Shown: piece after piece, positions 1 to 10,707 of the stretch | Layout: each line of letters begins with the position of its first letter | Numbering within the stretch: the first letter of the stretch is position 1 | Source of the DNA: Chlamydomonas sphaeroides | Lineage: Eukaryota > Chlorophyta > Chlorophyceae > Chlamydomonadales > Chlamydomonadaceae | DNA: 53,173 nucleotides | NCBI GenBank assembly: GCA_001662425.1 | Contig: BDDC01000349.1 | Coordinates: 1 to 53,173, forward strand | Direction of reading: 5' to 3' | The notes under the pieces: generated by a model | The model's input: the letters and a program-made list of their open reading frames with translations, nothing else | The model's database searches: none | What the model was told of the DNA's origin: nothing | Position numbers and translations under genes: made by a program

Positions 1-62
1 TGCCCCCTTTCCCCCCGCCCCTCCACAGCTGTGCCCCCTTTCCCCCCGCCCCTCCACAGCTG
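1..62. repeat. 31-bp tandem duplication in an intron
   Basis: Two identical 31-bp copies (1-31 and 32-62), a pyrimidine-rich block ending CTCCACAGCTG. They lie in the last visible intron of the SAXO-HSP70 gene, just after its donor. The array may continue off the window. Confidence 0.85.
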
Positions 63-72
63 TGCCACGCAC

Positions 73-3000
73 CACAGCTTGTGGCGCTCCGTGTCCAGGT
101 CGCGCGCCTCCACGGTGAGGCACAGGTCGCGGCTCAGGCGGAACGTAACCTGGGGCCGGGCATTTAAGGGGCGGCGTGTCATCCAGGGAAGGGACCAATG
201 TGTGTCGTCGGCTGAGCGGGCTCTGACTCGCGGTCATCCTCTCCCCCAGAATAACCCCGGCCCTCGCCGTCGCGGCTTCTGCCACTGGCCCGTGCCCGCT
301 CGCAACACACGCGCCTCCCCCCTCCCAGCCCCCAGCGACGCACCTCTATCCGCGGCACGTCCTTGGGCGCGGGCGGGATGTTGATGATGTCGAACTGGCC
401 CAGCAGCACGTTGTTGGAGGCCACCGGGTCGTCGCCGTACAGCACCAAGATGCAGGCCTAGGGGCGGGCGGGGAAGGAGTAGGGGGCGGAATGTGCTATG
501 CGGGAAGGCGGGGAGCGGGGAGCAGCACGAGCTGGCGAGGCGGAGAAGCGGCTGGGCCAAGCGGGCCAGACTCACAGCCCGGCGTCCGACCAATCCTTCG
601 GCCCCCCGAGCGCCGCCTCCCCCGCCCCCAGGCCCCAGCTCCCACCACCCTCCCTCCCTCCCCCCCAGGCCGCACCTGTTCCTGGTTGTCGTGCACAGTG
701 GTGAAGACCTGGCGCGCGGAGCAGGGTGCCTCCATCATGCGCGGTAGCAGCACGTAGTACTTGTCGCTCACGCCGCGGTGCACGAACTCCACGCCCAGCG
801 AGCGGCGCGGCAGCGGCAGGAACAGCCCGTCGCGGCTGGCCACGCCCGTGAGAGGCGGCTGGTGGCGGGGAGGGGGTGAGGAGGGGCGGGGAGGGGAGGC
901 GGACGGGAGCTGGGCAGCGAGCAGCTGGGCATGGGGCAAGGCATGCATGCCGTGTCAGCTGGGGGCGAGAACATTGCTTGGCAACCATCAGCTCCCGCCC
1001 CCGGCCTCACCAGCCCCGGGTCGCCCTCCTTGGGCACGTACTCGGCCCTGCGGGTGGCCAGGGCAGACAATGTGCGTCAGGCAAGGCGAGCGAGGTGCAG
1101 CCGCCGGCTGGGCAGTGAGGCTGGGAGCTTTGGGACGCAGACCCCGGCGCCATCGCCCCGGGGGCCCAAGGCGCGCAGGTGGCCCTGCCGCGCCGTGCCT
1201 GCGCGGCTCGGCCGCACCTGTACTCTGTGGTGCCCCCGAACGGGAAGGGGTTGTTGGGGTCGTAGTCGGGCGGCGGCAGCAGCATGAGCGGCTTGGCGGG
1301 GTAGTCGTTGCGGTCTGAGGAGAGATGGGGACGTGGAGGTCGAGGGGCGGGGGTCGGCAGCGGACACAGCGTTACGTGACCTGGCGGTGCGGGATCAGCG
1401 GCCAAGTGAGGCCACCACGCCAAATGCAGTACAGGACCCAGACCTTTGGCGCCCGTGCCAAACAAGGCCTCTCAGCCGCGGCCCATGTCTCCATGCCCCC
1501 AGCTTTCTCGGCCGCAGCAGCCAGCAGCCGGGCGCCATGCGCGCCCACGTGGTGCCGGCCACGGCACCCAACGTAGCCCGCCCCGATGTCTTCTCCAACG
1601 GATGCCCCTGCCCCCGGCCCCAGCTCCCTGGGCCCCAGCAGCCAGCAGCCGGCAGCAGCGCAGTGCACTGCAGCGCAGTACCCACATGTGGTGCCGTCGT
1701 TGAGCCAGGGCAGCGGCTCCTTGGGCGGCGGCGCGCCTGCGGGGGAGGGGCGGGCGGGAGGGCCACGTCGCAAGGGTCCCGCGGCTGGGCAGGGAGGAGG
1801 GGAGGCGCCCGGGCAGCCCTACGACCGCATGCACGCGGGCAGTGCGCAGCAGCCACGGCCGGTAGCTCCATGATGGTGTCCAGGGGTTCTGGCAGCGCGG
1901 CTGGCTGGCGTTGCTGGCCGCGATCCCGGCGGGCAACCGAGCAGATGGGGCAGGCGGGACAGGTGGCGTGGTGGTTGTGGCTCACCTGGTGCTTGGCGGG
2001 GCTCGCTAGGCTTGGGCACGTACTACGGGGCGGGAGGCACGGCGAGGGGCGGCGAGGGGCATGGAGGGCAGGGGGCGCAGGGTCAGGGATCCCCACCACG
2101 AGTCGCCCGGCCCCACAGCTTGGGAGCACCCAGTCGGACTTCGCGGGCAGCGGCCGTACAGCCCATGCTTGCTGCCGTACACCCCGTGCAGCCGGGCCAG
2201 CGCCCGTACCTGGGTCCGGTACGTGGTGTCGTAGATGGAAGGCATGGGCGGCGGCGGCGCGGCCTCGCGCGTGGGCCGCGACAGAGTGCCCACCGGCACC
2301 TCGAAGGGCCGGTACGTGTCCTGGTTGGTGGTGTCGCGCTGCGGAACACACGGCGGCCAGCGTGTGTCGGCGCGCGGAGCAGGCGACCGCAGATCCCCAC
2401 CATGTGAGGCAGCGCACGGCACGAGCTACGCAGGGCAGCACAGCCGGGCCTGGCGCCTGGCACAGCCAAGAGGCAGCAGCCCCTCCGACCAGCACGGCGC
2501 CACGACCCGCGCCTGCGCCTGCGCCGCGGCCCGCGCCCGCCCTCCTGCTGCTGCCCTCGCAGCCGCGCCTCGCCCCTCTCCGCCCGCTGCCCTCTCTCTC
2601 CCGGGGCCGCACCGTGATCATGGGCCCGGTGCGGGGCGTGTAGTGCAGCGGCTCCACGGGCCGGGGCATGCGCGGCTTCTCGTAGAACTGCGGGGTGTGC
2701 GATGCACACAAGGGCGACTCTCAAGCGTCGGGATCACATCCCGCGATTATGGCCGTCCTGCCCTATTCCTGCCCCACTCTGCCCCAGCCCCGCCCCACTG
2801 CCCTTGCCCCACTGGGCCCCGCCGCTGCCCCGTACCTCGTTGTTGTAGGTGCTGGTGGCGGTGAAGGGCGCCCCGCCCGCGCCCAGCTCCAGGGGCTCGC
2901 CGGGGGCCAGCGCCTGCGCATGACGTGGCAGGTGCGGTGTGCGCACATGGGCGCGTGCGTGTTTGCAGGCGCCAGCGGCTTGGAGCTGTTTGACATGTGT

Positions 3001-3847
3001 GCGGGACGGACGTGCAGCTCGGCAGTGCCTTGCGCAGGCATAGGATCCGGGCGCTGTGCACTGTAGGCGCTGACGCGTGCCAGTATTGCTGGCAGCACCT
3101 GCTTCGGCGGGTAGTGCTCCACATAGCTGCGAGCAGGCAGGCAGGGCGATGGTTGAGAGTGCTGTCGGAAGAGGCAGTGGAAGAGCCGCTGCCAGGCAGT
3201 CGGTGGGTTGGGGTAACTTGCGCAGCGAGCATGCACCGCTGGGTGCTTGGCAGACGCTGCTGTTTGCTGCTGGCTTGCCTGGTGGTTGGGAGCGGGTGCT
3301 GCTCCTTGAGCTTGATCTCGCGCGTCGAGTCGAAGTGCGGGTGCGCCATGGTCTGCGGCTCGGGGTGCGCGGCGATGTGGTCCGCCTCGTACGGCCCATC
3401 TGGCATCGCCTGGAAGGTGGACTTCAAGCTGTCGTACTGCGGGGCGGGCGGGCCGGGGAGGCACGTTGGCAGGGGCAGCGCAGGGCGGGCAGCGCAGCGG
3501 TTCACAGCTCCTCGTCGTCCGCCTGCTCCGCCTCGTCTGGATCCTCTTGCCGAATCCGCAGGTGAGCCCCCGGTTTGCGTACCATGGTAGTGTGGGAGGT
3601 CAGCGTGCTCTTCTTGGCTGGGGGCACGCGAGGGCAAGGAGAGAAGGGCGCCAGGGGGGGTTGCAGGGTGTGGGGTGGCAGACGTATGTATGCGTGCGTG
3701 CTCAGCGTTATCAAGGCAGTGCGATCAGCCATCCGCCCCTTGCCCTGTGCAGGGTGGCTGGGGAGCGAGCAGGGCGCATGCCATTGAGCCTATGAGGCCG
3801 CGCTTACTTGTGCCGGGGCTGAACGCCCCACGACCTGCCGTCTCCAT
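73..3847 (-). CDS. SAXO-like axonemal repeat protein fused to an HSP70 substrate-binding domain (3' end off window)
   Basis: Fourteen phase-consistent exons: 3847-3808, 3617-3583, 3436-3279, 3126-3099, 2913-2836, 2687-2613, 2338-2210, 2022-1986, 1736-1686, 1314-1218, 1047-1011, 858-676, 457-344, 149-73; the last donor (GTGCGT) leads off the left edge. About 380 residues are visible. Residues 1-255 carry degenerate repeats such as STLTSHTTMYDSLKSTF, TTSYVEHYPPK, TTYRTQYVPKP, TTYRNDYPAKP and TTEYRAEYVPKEGDP. These resemble the Mn repeats of SAXO/MAP6 proteins, which line ciliary microtubules. Residues 256-380 match the beta-sandwich substrate-binding domain of HSP70 (QVFTTVHDNQEQ, NNVLLGQFDI, IPPAPKDVPRIEV). 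No HSP70 ATPase domain is present. Intron 3 uses a GC donor (CAG|GCAAGC), supported because only it keeps the phase. An axonemal microtubule location is inferred from the repeats; a client-binding or lumenal-clamp role for the HSP70 part is speculation. I do not know the C. reinhardtii FAP number. Confidence 0.85.
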
Positions 3848-4401
3848 GGTGCTAAAGCAGAGCCTAGGTTCACCAGGACGTCGCCCGCTCGCTGTAACAC
3901 GATAGTTCGATGGAATGCCTTTTCCGCACGCAGCTCAAGTCGCACTTATAGCAAGCTTCTTGTTTAGATGTGTTGCGTTGTAAATTCGGCACTTGAGGTG
4001 TGCTTATACGTAACAGTCAGATGCAAGGCTTTTTGCTTCTATCAAGTCCCCAGGCAGCCTCTTGTGAAGCTGCTTTATGTTAAGACGGTCCTTTTGTATT
4101 TTCTTGCCTATACGGGGGCTTCTATGCAAGGGTTGATTGGGCCGCATGACGAGGTGCCTTGAGCCCTTGACAACCGAGGCCGTCCCCTGGCCATCAATAC
4201 CTGTCTACCTATTAACATACCACATACCCAAACGACAACGCAGAGCGGTCACTTGAGCTTTTTGGCCGTTCCCGCGTTTGAACTCACCAAGGCGCCCACT
4301 CGGCGACTTGCCGGTGCAGCGTGTCGTTCGCTACTATCGCTGAATCGAGTAGATAGTTGCCCCATCGTCGCTCTGGTCCAAAGTTGAAGCCTGTCGTCAC
4401 C
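3848..4401. promoter_or_regulatory. Divergent intergenic region (bidirectional promoter candidate)
   Basis: These 554 bp separate the start codons of the minus-strand SAXO-HSP70 gene and the plus-strand F-box/LRR gene, so both promoters and 5' UTRs must lie here. It is clearly more AT-rich than the flanking exons, with T-runs around 4085-4110. I see no ORF or repeat that looks functional and no confident TATA box. Confidence 0.5.
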
Positions 4402-7400
4402 ATGCGGTCGAGACCGCCTGAAGACGGGCCTCCAGCGCCCCGCAGCTGGCAGGCCCCGCCTGACGGACTGTTTGACGTCATCGTGCCGAAGCTAACGGCC
4501 AAGCAGTTCGTGGTCGTCCAGCTGGTCTGCAAGGACTGGAGCCGGTCTGCTCGGTCATGCCTCAAGAACGCAGCGCCCAAGCGGCCTGACGTGGACCTCG
4601 ACAAGCTCGTGACGCTGTACCCAAACCTCACGCAGCTAAACCTGTCGCACATCGAGGGCCTGTCGACACGCATGCTCACGCCGCTGCGACGCCTTACCGC
4701 CCTGCGCGAGCTGTGCCTCGCCAACGTTACGCTGCCGCACCCTCACGCGCCCGTCGGCGCCACCGCCGGCGATGCAGCTGCGCTGGCAGCGGTCGCGGGC
4801 GCCCCAGTCCAGAGCATAGGTGTGCAGCAGGAGCCTCCGCAGCCTCCACCCTCTCAGCAGCAGGGCCGGCCCCAGACGCGCTCACACGCCCGGTCCGGTG
4901 GGCCCATGGGACCGGGCACGAGCGTCAGCGGGCCGCGCGGCGCCAGCCCCTCGCACGGCACGCCGCCGCGGCCGGGGCGCCTTCCGTCAACCGGCTCCCA
5001 TGAACCGCAGCCGCGGGCTGCCGGGGCTGGGCCGTCCGCCCTGCCGCCGACCTCCAAGCCGCAGCCCCAGCACCAACCGCCGCCCCAGCCTGCTCGGCAC
5101 GGCGCCAACGACCGGCCGGGGCAACAGCTGCCGACGGCCGCGGCCACTTCCAGCGCCGGCTCGGGGCCTGAGCCTTCGGTTGCCTCGGAGCAGCAGCAGC
5201 AGTCGCCGCTGGGACCCGGCGCTGTCGGGAACGCGGCCGCGGGGGCGGCTGCTGCCGGTGCCCCGCCGGTCGCCGCCGTTGAGGCGGTCGCGGACGCCGT
5301 GGCCCAGCCTCCCTCGCCCTCCTCCCGCGTGTTCGGCGGCCTGGGCGATGTGCTGCAGCGACTGAGCAAACTCCAGGTGGGCACAGGGCGACGCGGCCAA
5401 GGGAGGGAGGCGCCAACACGGGATGGTCCTGCTGTGTGTGCAGCCTGCATCCCAGCGCTGCTCCTGCCGTGCCGCGCCGTTGCTTCCCCGGCCCGCTCCC
5501 CAACGCCGCTGACCCGTGCTGCCTCCCTTTCGGGGCCCCCGATCCTCCTCGCCCAGGCCGACATGTGCCCCGCGCTGACGCCCGAGGCGCTGGCCTGCCT
5601 GCCCAACCTGACCGACCTCACGCTGGACTCCCTGGTGGTGCCCAGCCCGCTGGAGGGGCTGGCGCGCCTGCGCTGCCTCGCCGTCAAGCGCCTCGCGGAC
5701 GCAGAGGTGCGGCCCCCGGGGGGCTGCGGGTCGCTGCTGCCGAGGTTGGCGCGACGGCGCGCACATGGACGTGACCGGCCGGCGCCTGCAGCGCGCGCAA
5801 GGATGCACCCTGCGCCAAGCTGTTTTGCAAGCCCTGCTCGCTGGCCCCTCCCTCCCTCCTTCCTGCCGCCGCTACGCGCCACGCCTCAGGCGCTGGAGGG
5901 CCTGGGCCGGCTGGGCGGCCTGACCGCGCTGCTGGTCAACAGCGACTCGAGCTGCGCTAGCGAGTTCCTGCCCGTGTGCAGCATGCTGCCGGAGCTGCAG
6001 GTGCGGCGCAGGGCCTGGGGCCCGGACTTGACTGTTCTGTCCCCCTCGTGGCATGCCGTGGCGCGGTGTGCGGCGTAGCGGCCCGCGTACGGCGCCGGCA
6101 CAGGTGCATCCTGCTCGGCCGCGGTCGCCCCAACGACTCACCTCAAAACCCCTGCGGCCGCCACGCAGTCGCTGACGTTCAAGACCAGCAGCACCAAGGT
6201 GCTGCAGCAGCCCGACGGCGTGTGCTGGTCGGGCTTCAGCAGGTGAGGGGCGCTGGTCTCAGCGGCTCCTACGCCATCCGCCCATGCTCACCTACCCATC
6301 GACGCCGCACCTGCGCCGCCACCATCCATCCCTGGCCCCATGCACTGAGGCTCGCTTACACACACGCCGCTCAGTGAACTTTCCCCGCTAGTTCGTAACT
6401 GCCATTTTACATCCCCCCGCTCTTCATCGCCCCGCCTCCCGCCCCCATCAAAATTCCGCCTCCACTGTACCCCTCCCCAGGCTGTCCTGCCTAGACCTGC
6501 GCTGCCCAGCCGAGTTCCTCAAGCCCGGCCTGCCGCACCTGGCCGAGCTGCCGGGCCTGCGCTGCCTGTCGCTGGACCTGTACTGCGCCAGCGACGAAGA
6601 GCTGCTGGTGACCGTGGTGGCGCCGCCAGGGCTGGAGCAGCTCAGCGTCAGCAGCGACAGGAGCAGGTGCGGCGCAAAGGGTGCTAGAACTGTTTGCGAT
6701 GCGTATGCTGTCAACAGCTCAGCGTCAGCAGCGACAGGAGCAGGTGCGGCGCAAAGGGTGCTAGTACTGTTCGCGACGCGTGTGCTCTGTGTGCACATGT
6801 GGCGGGGCGCGGTGGCGCCGCCCGGGCTGTTGCCAGCCCAGCGTCAGCAGCGCTAGATAGCTAGTCATGGTGCTCATGCGGCACATGCGGTGTGCGTAGT
6901 GGTGGCGCCTCGCAAGCGCTGTCGAAAGAGGGGCAGGCAGCTGGGAGGCCTGCGGCTACCCGAGCCACGCGGCCTGCCCCCGCCCCACAGGTCCGGCGGT
7001 GTGATCGACGTGCACCCCAACGCCCGACTGCGCTCGCTGCGGCTGCGGCTCTACTGGACCGCACTCAACCTGGTGCTGCCAGAGGGCCTCCCCGAGCCCT
7101 CGCCGCTGCCGGAGCCGCGCTCCGAGGAGTTTCGGGAGCGCGACGAGCCAGGACCCGGCGCGGCATCGGAGGGCCGCGGCGGGCCCGCGGCAGGCGAAGG
7201 GGAAACGGAGCCGCTGGCCTGGCGGCGGCGGCGGCAGGGCGGGCGGCGAAGCTCGGCGGCGGAGCCGGCCGGCGCCGGCCGAGTCGATGGGCCGGAGGCC
7301 GGCGGCTCCGGGGAGGAGATGGAGGTCGACGGTGGCGCGGCTGGGGAGCCGCGGATAGCTTTTGGGGCCTTGGGCCCCGAGCGCGGCGGCAGCGGGCCGG

Positions 7401-9345
7401 CGGCGCAGGCGGGCGGGCGGCAGCTGGGCAGCCACAGCGACAGCGACAGCCCGGGTGATGGCGAGGGTGGTGTGGGCGCTGCCGGTGCGGGCTCTCCGAC
7501 TCACGGCACCCGGCACACGCGCAGTGGCTCTGAACCGTCCATTGGCGCCGGAGATGTGACGGCGGCGGCCAAGCGCGCTGCGCGCGCGGACCCGGGCGGC
7601 GGCGACAGCAGCGGCGAGGAGGAGGTCATCGGCGGCGGCGGCGGCTCCCCAGCCGCCGCAGCCGCCGGCTGCGCGCCCGGCTCCGGCCGCCGCGCTGCGC
7701 AGACGCCGCCGCCGGACCGGATTGGCGGTGCATGTCGCTCCTCCGGCGGCGGCGGCGCCGCCGCCGCCGCGGTCCTGGAGACTCCGGCTGCGGCGCTGCG
7801 CGCCGCCGGCTCGATCGCCGCCGCCGGGCCGGAGCTGTGCCTGGAGGAGCTGTGTCTGGACGCCTGCTTCTTCCTGCTGTACGGCAGCCTGGTGCCGCTG
7901 CTGAGGCAGTACCCGAAGCTGCGGTCGCTGACACTGGACAACTGCCTGGCCCTCGAGGTGCGTGTGGCGCCGGCGATGACACGTCCCGCGATAACCCGGC
8001 TGGCACGCCCGGCTGGTCTACGACAGGCACCCACTCGGTGGAAGGAAGCCTCTCACCTTCCGTTCCCGAGCCGACCTCCGCCCCATTATCAATGCCGCCC
8101 CTGCCCCTGTAGAACGGCGAGCTGGCTCAGCTGGCGGAGCTGTCCAGCCTGGCCGAGCTGTCCTTGTCGGGCATCCACTTGGTCACGGACGCGGGGCTGC
8201 GCTCGCTGGGCCGGCTGCGCGGCCTGTCCGGCCTGCGGCTCAAGGGGCTCCGCAAGCTCAGCGTGCACGCGGCTCAGGCCTACATGCGGCAGAAGCCCAT
8301 CGTGCGGCGATACGAGGACGTGTCGGGTGAGCCGTGCACTTGGTGATGCGCCTGCATCCATAGCGACATTGACACGCGGACGTGTCGGGTGGGGCGATGC
8401 CGGCTGTCCTCGCAAGCGACAATGCTGCACCAACAATAGCCGCCCATGGCATCATTTGCCGCCCCTTGTCCTAGTGCGCCCATCGCCGTTCTTTCCGCCG
8501 CGACACGCTGACGCCCCTGACGCCCTTCCTCCCGCCGCCTGGCCAGGCTCCTTCCTGTCCTCGCTCTCCGCGCTGCCCGGCCTGCGCTCCCTGGCGCTCA
8601 AGCACCTGCACACCGCGAGGGAGGGCCCGCTGGCGTCGGGGCTGGCGGCGCTCACCGGCCTTACGCGCCTCGAGGTGGGGCATGGGCGCGGCAGCGGCAG
8701 GGGGCAGGGCGTCACATGGGCATCGGCAGGCAGCGGGTCTTGCACGGCGCGTTCTTGGCCCAACGCCCTGCGTCGCATTCGGCCTTGCGCACGTACCGCC
8801 TGTCGGTCTCTGCACCGCAGTCCCTTGGCCCCTTGCCTGCCTCATGCTCCTGCCCTGCCTCCCCCGCGGCGTCAGGTCAAGGACGTCCACAGCATGAGCG
8901 ACGCGGTGCTTGCCTCACTGGGCCGCCACAGCGCGCTGCAGGAGCTGGCGGTGCTGCACTGCGAGGTGAGGAGCCGGCGCTGTCCGGTGGGGCACTGGCG
9001 CACAGCGAGCCGGCCGTACTGGTACCCCGCTCTGCGACGCCTGCTACCGCCTGCCCCCGCCCCATGCCGCTGCACCCCGCGAGCCATGCCCTCACTCCCC
9101 TTGTGAGCCCCTGCGCCCCAACCCCTCCCGCTGCGGCGCAGGCCGTGACCGCTCGCGGCCGCGCGCTGGTGGTGCGCTCGCTGGGCTACCGCCTGGCGCT
9201 GGACTTCGACGGCTGCTCGCTGCCCGACATCACGCGCCCCTGCGCGCACCCCACCGCCAGCACGCAGGCGCAGCTCATCGACGACGACGCCGCCAGCAGC
9301 TGCGGCCACCCGCGCCGCTCCTGCCAGCACAGCAACCAGCACTAG
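4402..9345 (+). CDS. F-box-like leucine-rich-repeat (RNI-like) protein
   Basis: Ten phase-consistent exons: 4402-5376, 5557-5706, 5890-6000, 6169-6242, 6481-6666, 6991-7957, 8113-8326, 8547-8674, 8876-8965, 9142-9345; 1,032 residues. The ATG sits in a good context (GTCACCATG). Residues 24-58 (LFDVIVPKLTAKQF, VVQLVCKDWSRSA) look like an F-box. They are followed by RNI-type leucine repeats (LTQLNLSHIEGL, LRELCLANVTL, LTDLTLDSLVVP, LRSLALKHLHTA, LQELAVLHCE) spread over nearly all exons. Two long Pro/Gln/Ala/Gly-rich inserts interrupt them, about residues 115-300 in exon 1 and most of exon 6. F-box/LRR proteins normally select substrates for SCF ubiquitin ligases; that role is inferred. The LRR assignment is firm, the F-box moderate. 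Introns 2-3 are short; intron 5 contains duplicated exon-end sequence, and the stop codon lies in a 33-bp tandem repeat (see findings). Confidence 0.85.
6638..6854 (+). repeat. Exon-end/donor duplication in F-box/LRR intron 5
   Basis: A block running from CAGCTCAGCGTCAGCAGCG through the donor GTGCGGCGCAAAGGGTGCTAG begins at 6638 and again at 6715 (77-bp period). A third, diverged partial copy (GTGGCGCCGCC..., GCGTCAGCAGCG) occupies about 6811-6854. The first copy contains the real exon 5 end and its donor. Confidence 0.8.
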
Positions 9346-9378
9346 CGCCGCTCCCGCCAGCACAGCAGCCAGCACAAG
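9313..9378 (+). repeat. 33-bp tandem repeat spanning the F-box/LRR stop codon
   Basis: 9313-9345 and 9346-9378 are 33-bp copies that differ at a few bases. The first ends CACTAG and supplies the stop; the second has CACAAG at the same place. Confidence 0.8.
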
Positions 9379-10707
9379 CGCCGTGGCTGCGGGAGTTGGC
9401 GGCGGTGAGGGCGGGAGTGGGCTGATGGGGAAGTGGGGCGGCGGCGGCGGGGCGGGCTGGGGCTACTAGAATGGTGCTACGTGGGGGCGACTGGGGTTGG
9501 GGTGGCTCGGTTTGTATCTTATGAGCGTGTGGGTACCGAGTACGGGGGGTGCGCACGTTGGATGGTGTGGAAATGTGAGGGGCGGCAGGCGCTGGGCGGA
9601 GGGATGGAGTCGATTTCGTTACCGGCCGCTGCGCAGCCGAGCTGGGTGGGATAACAAACGACACGGCAGCGCGAGGAGGGGCTCAACTAACGCTGCAAGG
9701 CACTTTCTCTACACAGGAGGCAACGGGAAGAAGGTTGTTGCGCTGCGTTGCGTTGTGGGCGGCTGCCGCGCCTGATCGTTGACTGGCGGCTGTGGTCCGT
9801 GGTGGTCGGTGGCTTCATGCCTTGGGTCTGAGGGGGGAATCACCAGGGGTGTTGCGTTTGGGATGGCGCACTTGTAGTGCGATGCCTTGTAGACGCCAGC
9901 GGCTGTGGGTGTGCCGGTTACTGCGCTGCCGATCGTTCGCTGATATGCGGCCGCTCGCGCGGGGCAGCTCCAACGCGTTCGCCATGCAACGCGTCGCAGC
10001 GCTCTTAGCCTCCGGTCTAAGCGTTCCTGTCGACTGGCCGCAATACTGTAAAGACATGTTGTCCGTCCCCGCCGTGCATGCGGCGTGCCGTACGTACGCC
10101 CCCTAGATGTGATTCCGGGCTGTTGCTCAAGTGCAGGACCGCGCCCGGTCCTGTCGTGGGAGCTGACCACCCTCCGTAGGACTCTAGAATAACCAGTGTG
10201 TGCCTCTGTGTATTGCGCCCTTTCTCCTAGCCCCAGCAGCCTCATCATTGGCTGCGTAACCGTTGGAGCCGCGGAGAGAAGCCGTGGGAGCAGCGGCAGG
10301 AGACAATGTTCATAGCATGAAAAGGCATGAACGCTGGCTCAAGCGGGCTGGCCGTTGAACCGCCGCTGTTGTTCCTGGGCCCTTGTGGGCGCTGGAGCCC
10401 GCATTGCAGCAGTTGAGGTGCGACGTGTTCAGCTCGTAGTGCCCGACGTTGTGCCGCCCAGGAGTGTAGCGCCAGACAGACGATCACCGATGATAAGGCT
10501 TCGTAGGCCCAGGGGTGCGGAACGAAATTTCAAAAGGTACGTACGCAAGGGGTTCGCGCATGGCGGTTGGTTGCAAATCGATACAATTGCACATCAGCAC
10601 TCCCTCACTCCAGCTTCACTCGTACAAATGTGCTGTTGTACATAATGACATCGCACGCAGACTTTCTACATAACTTCCGGGCGGGCAGCTGTAAACCGTT
10701 CGACTAG
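9346..10707 (+). other. Long 3' UTR / intergenic stretch
   Basis: This runs from the F-box/LRR stop to the first ATG of the pherophorin-like gene. It holds the second copy of the 33-bp repeat and two TGTAA motifs (10047, 10690). The ORFs on either strand have no coding character that I recognise. Confidence 0.4.
10047..10051 (+). promoter_or_regulatory. Poly(A) signal TGTAA, F-box/LRR gene
   Basis: TGTAA is the standard volvocine polyadenylation signal, and this is the first plus-strand copy after the stop codon. It implies a 3' UTR of about 700 nt. Confidence 0.45.

Noticed and set aside
1333..2711. Long overlapping ORFs on both strands (about 436 aa each)
   Set aside because: They run through introns of the SAXO-HSP70 gene and have Arg/Pro/Ala-rich chance composition; the spliced model explains the coding signal.
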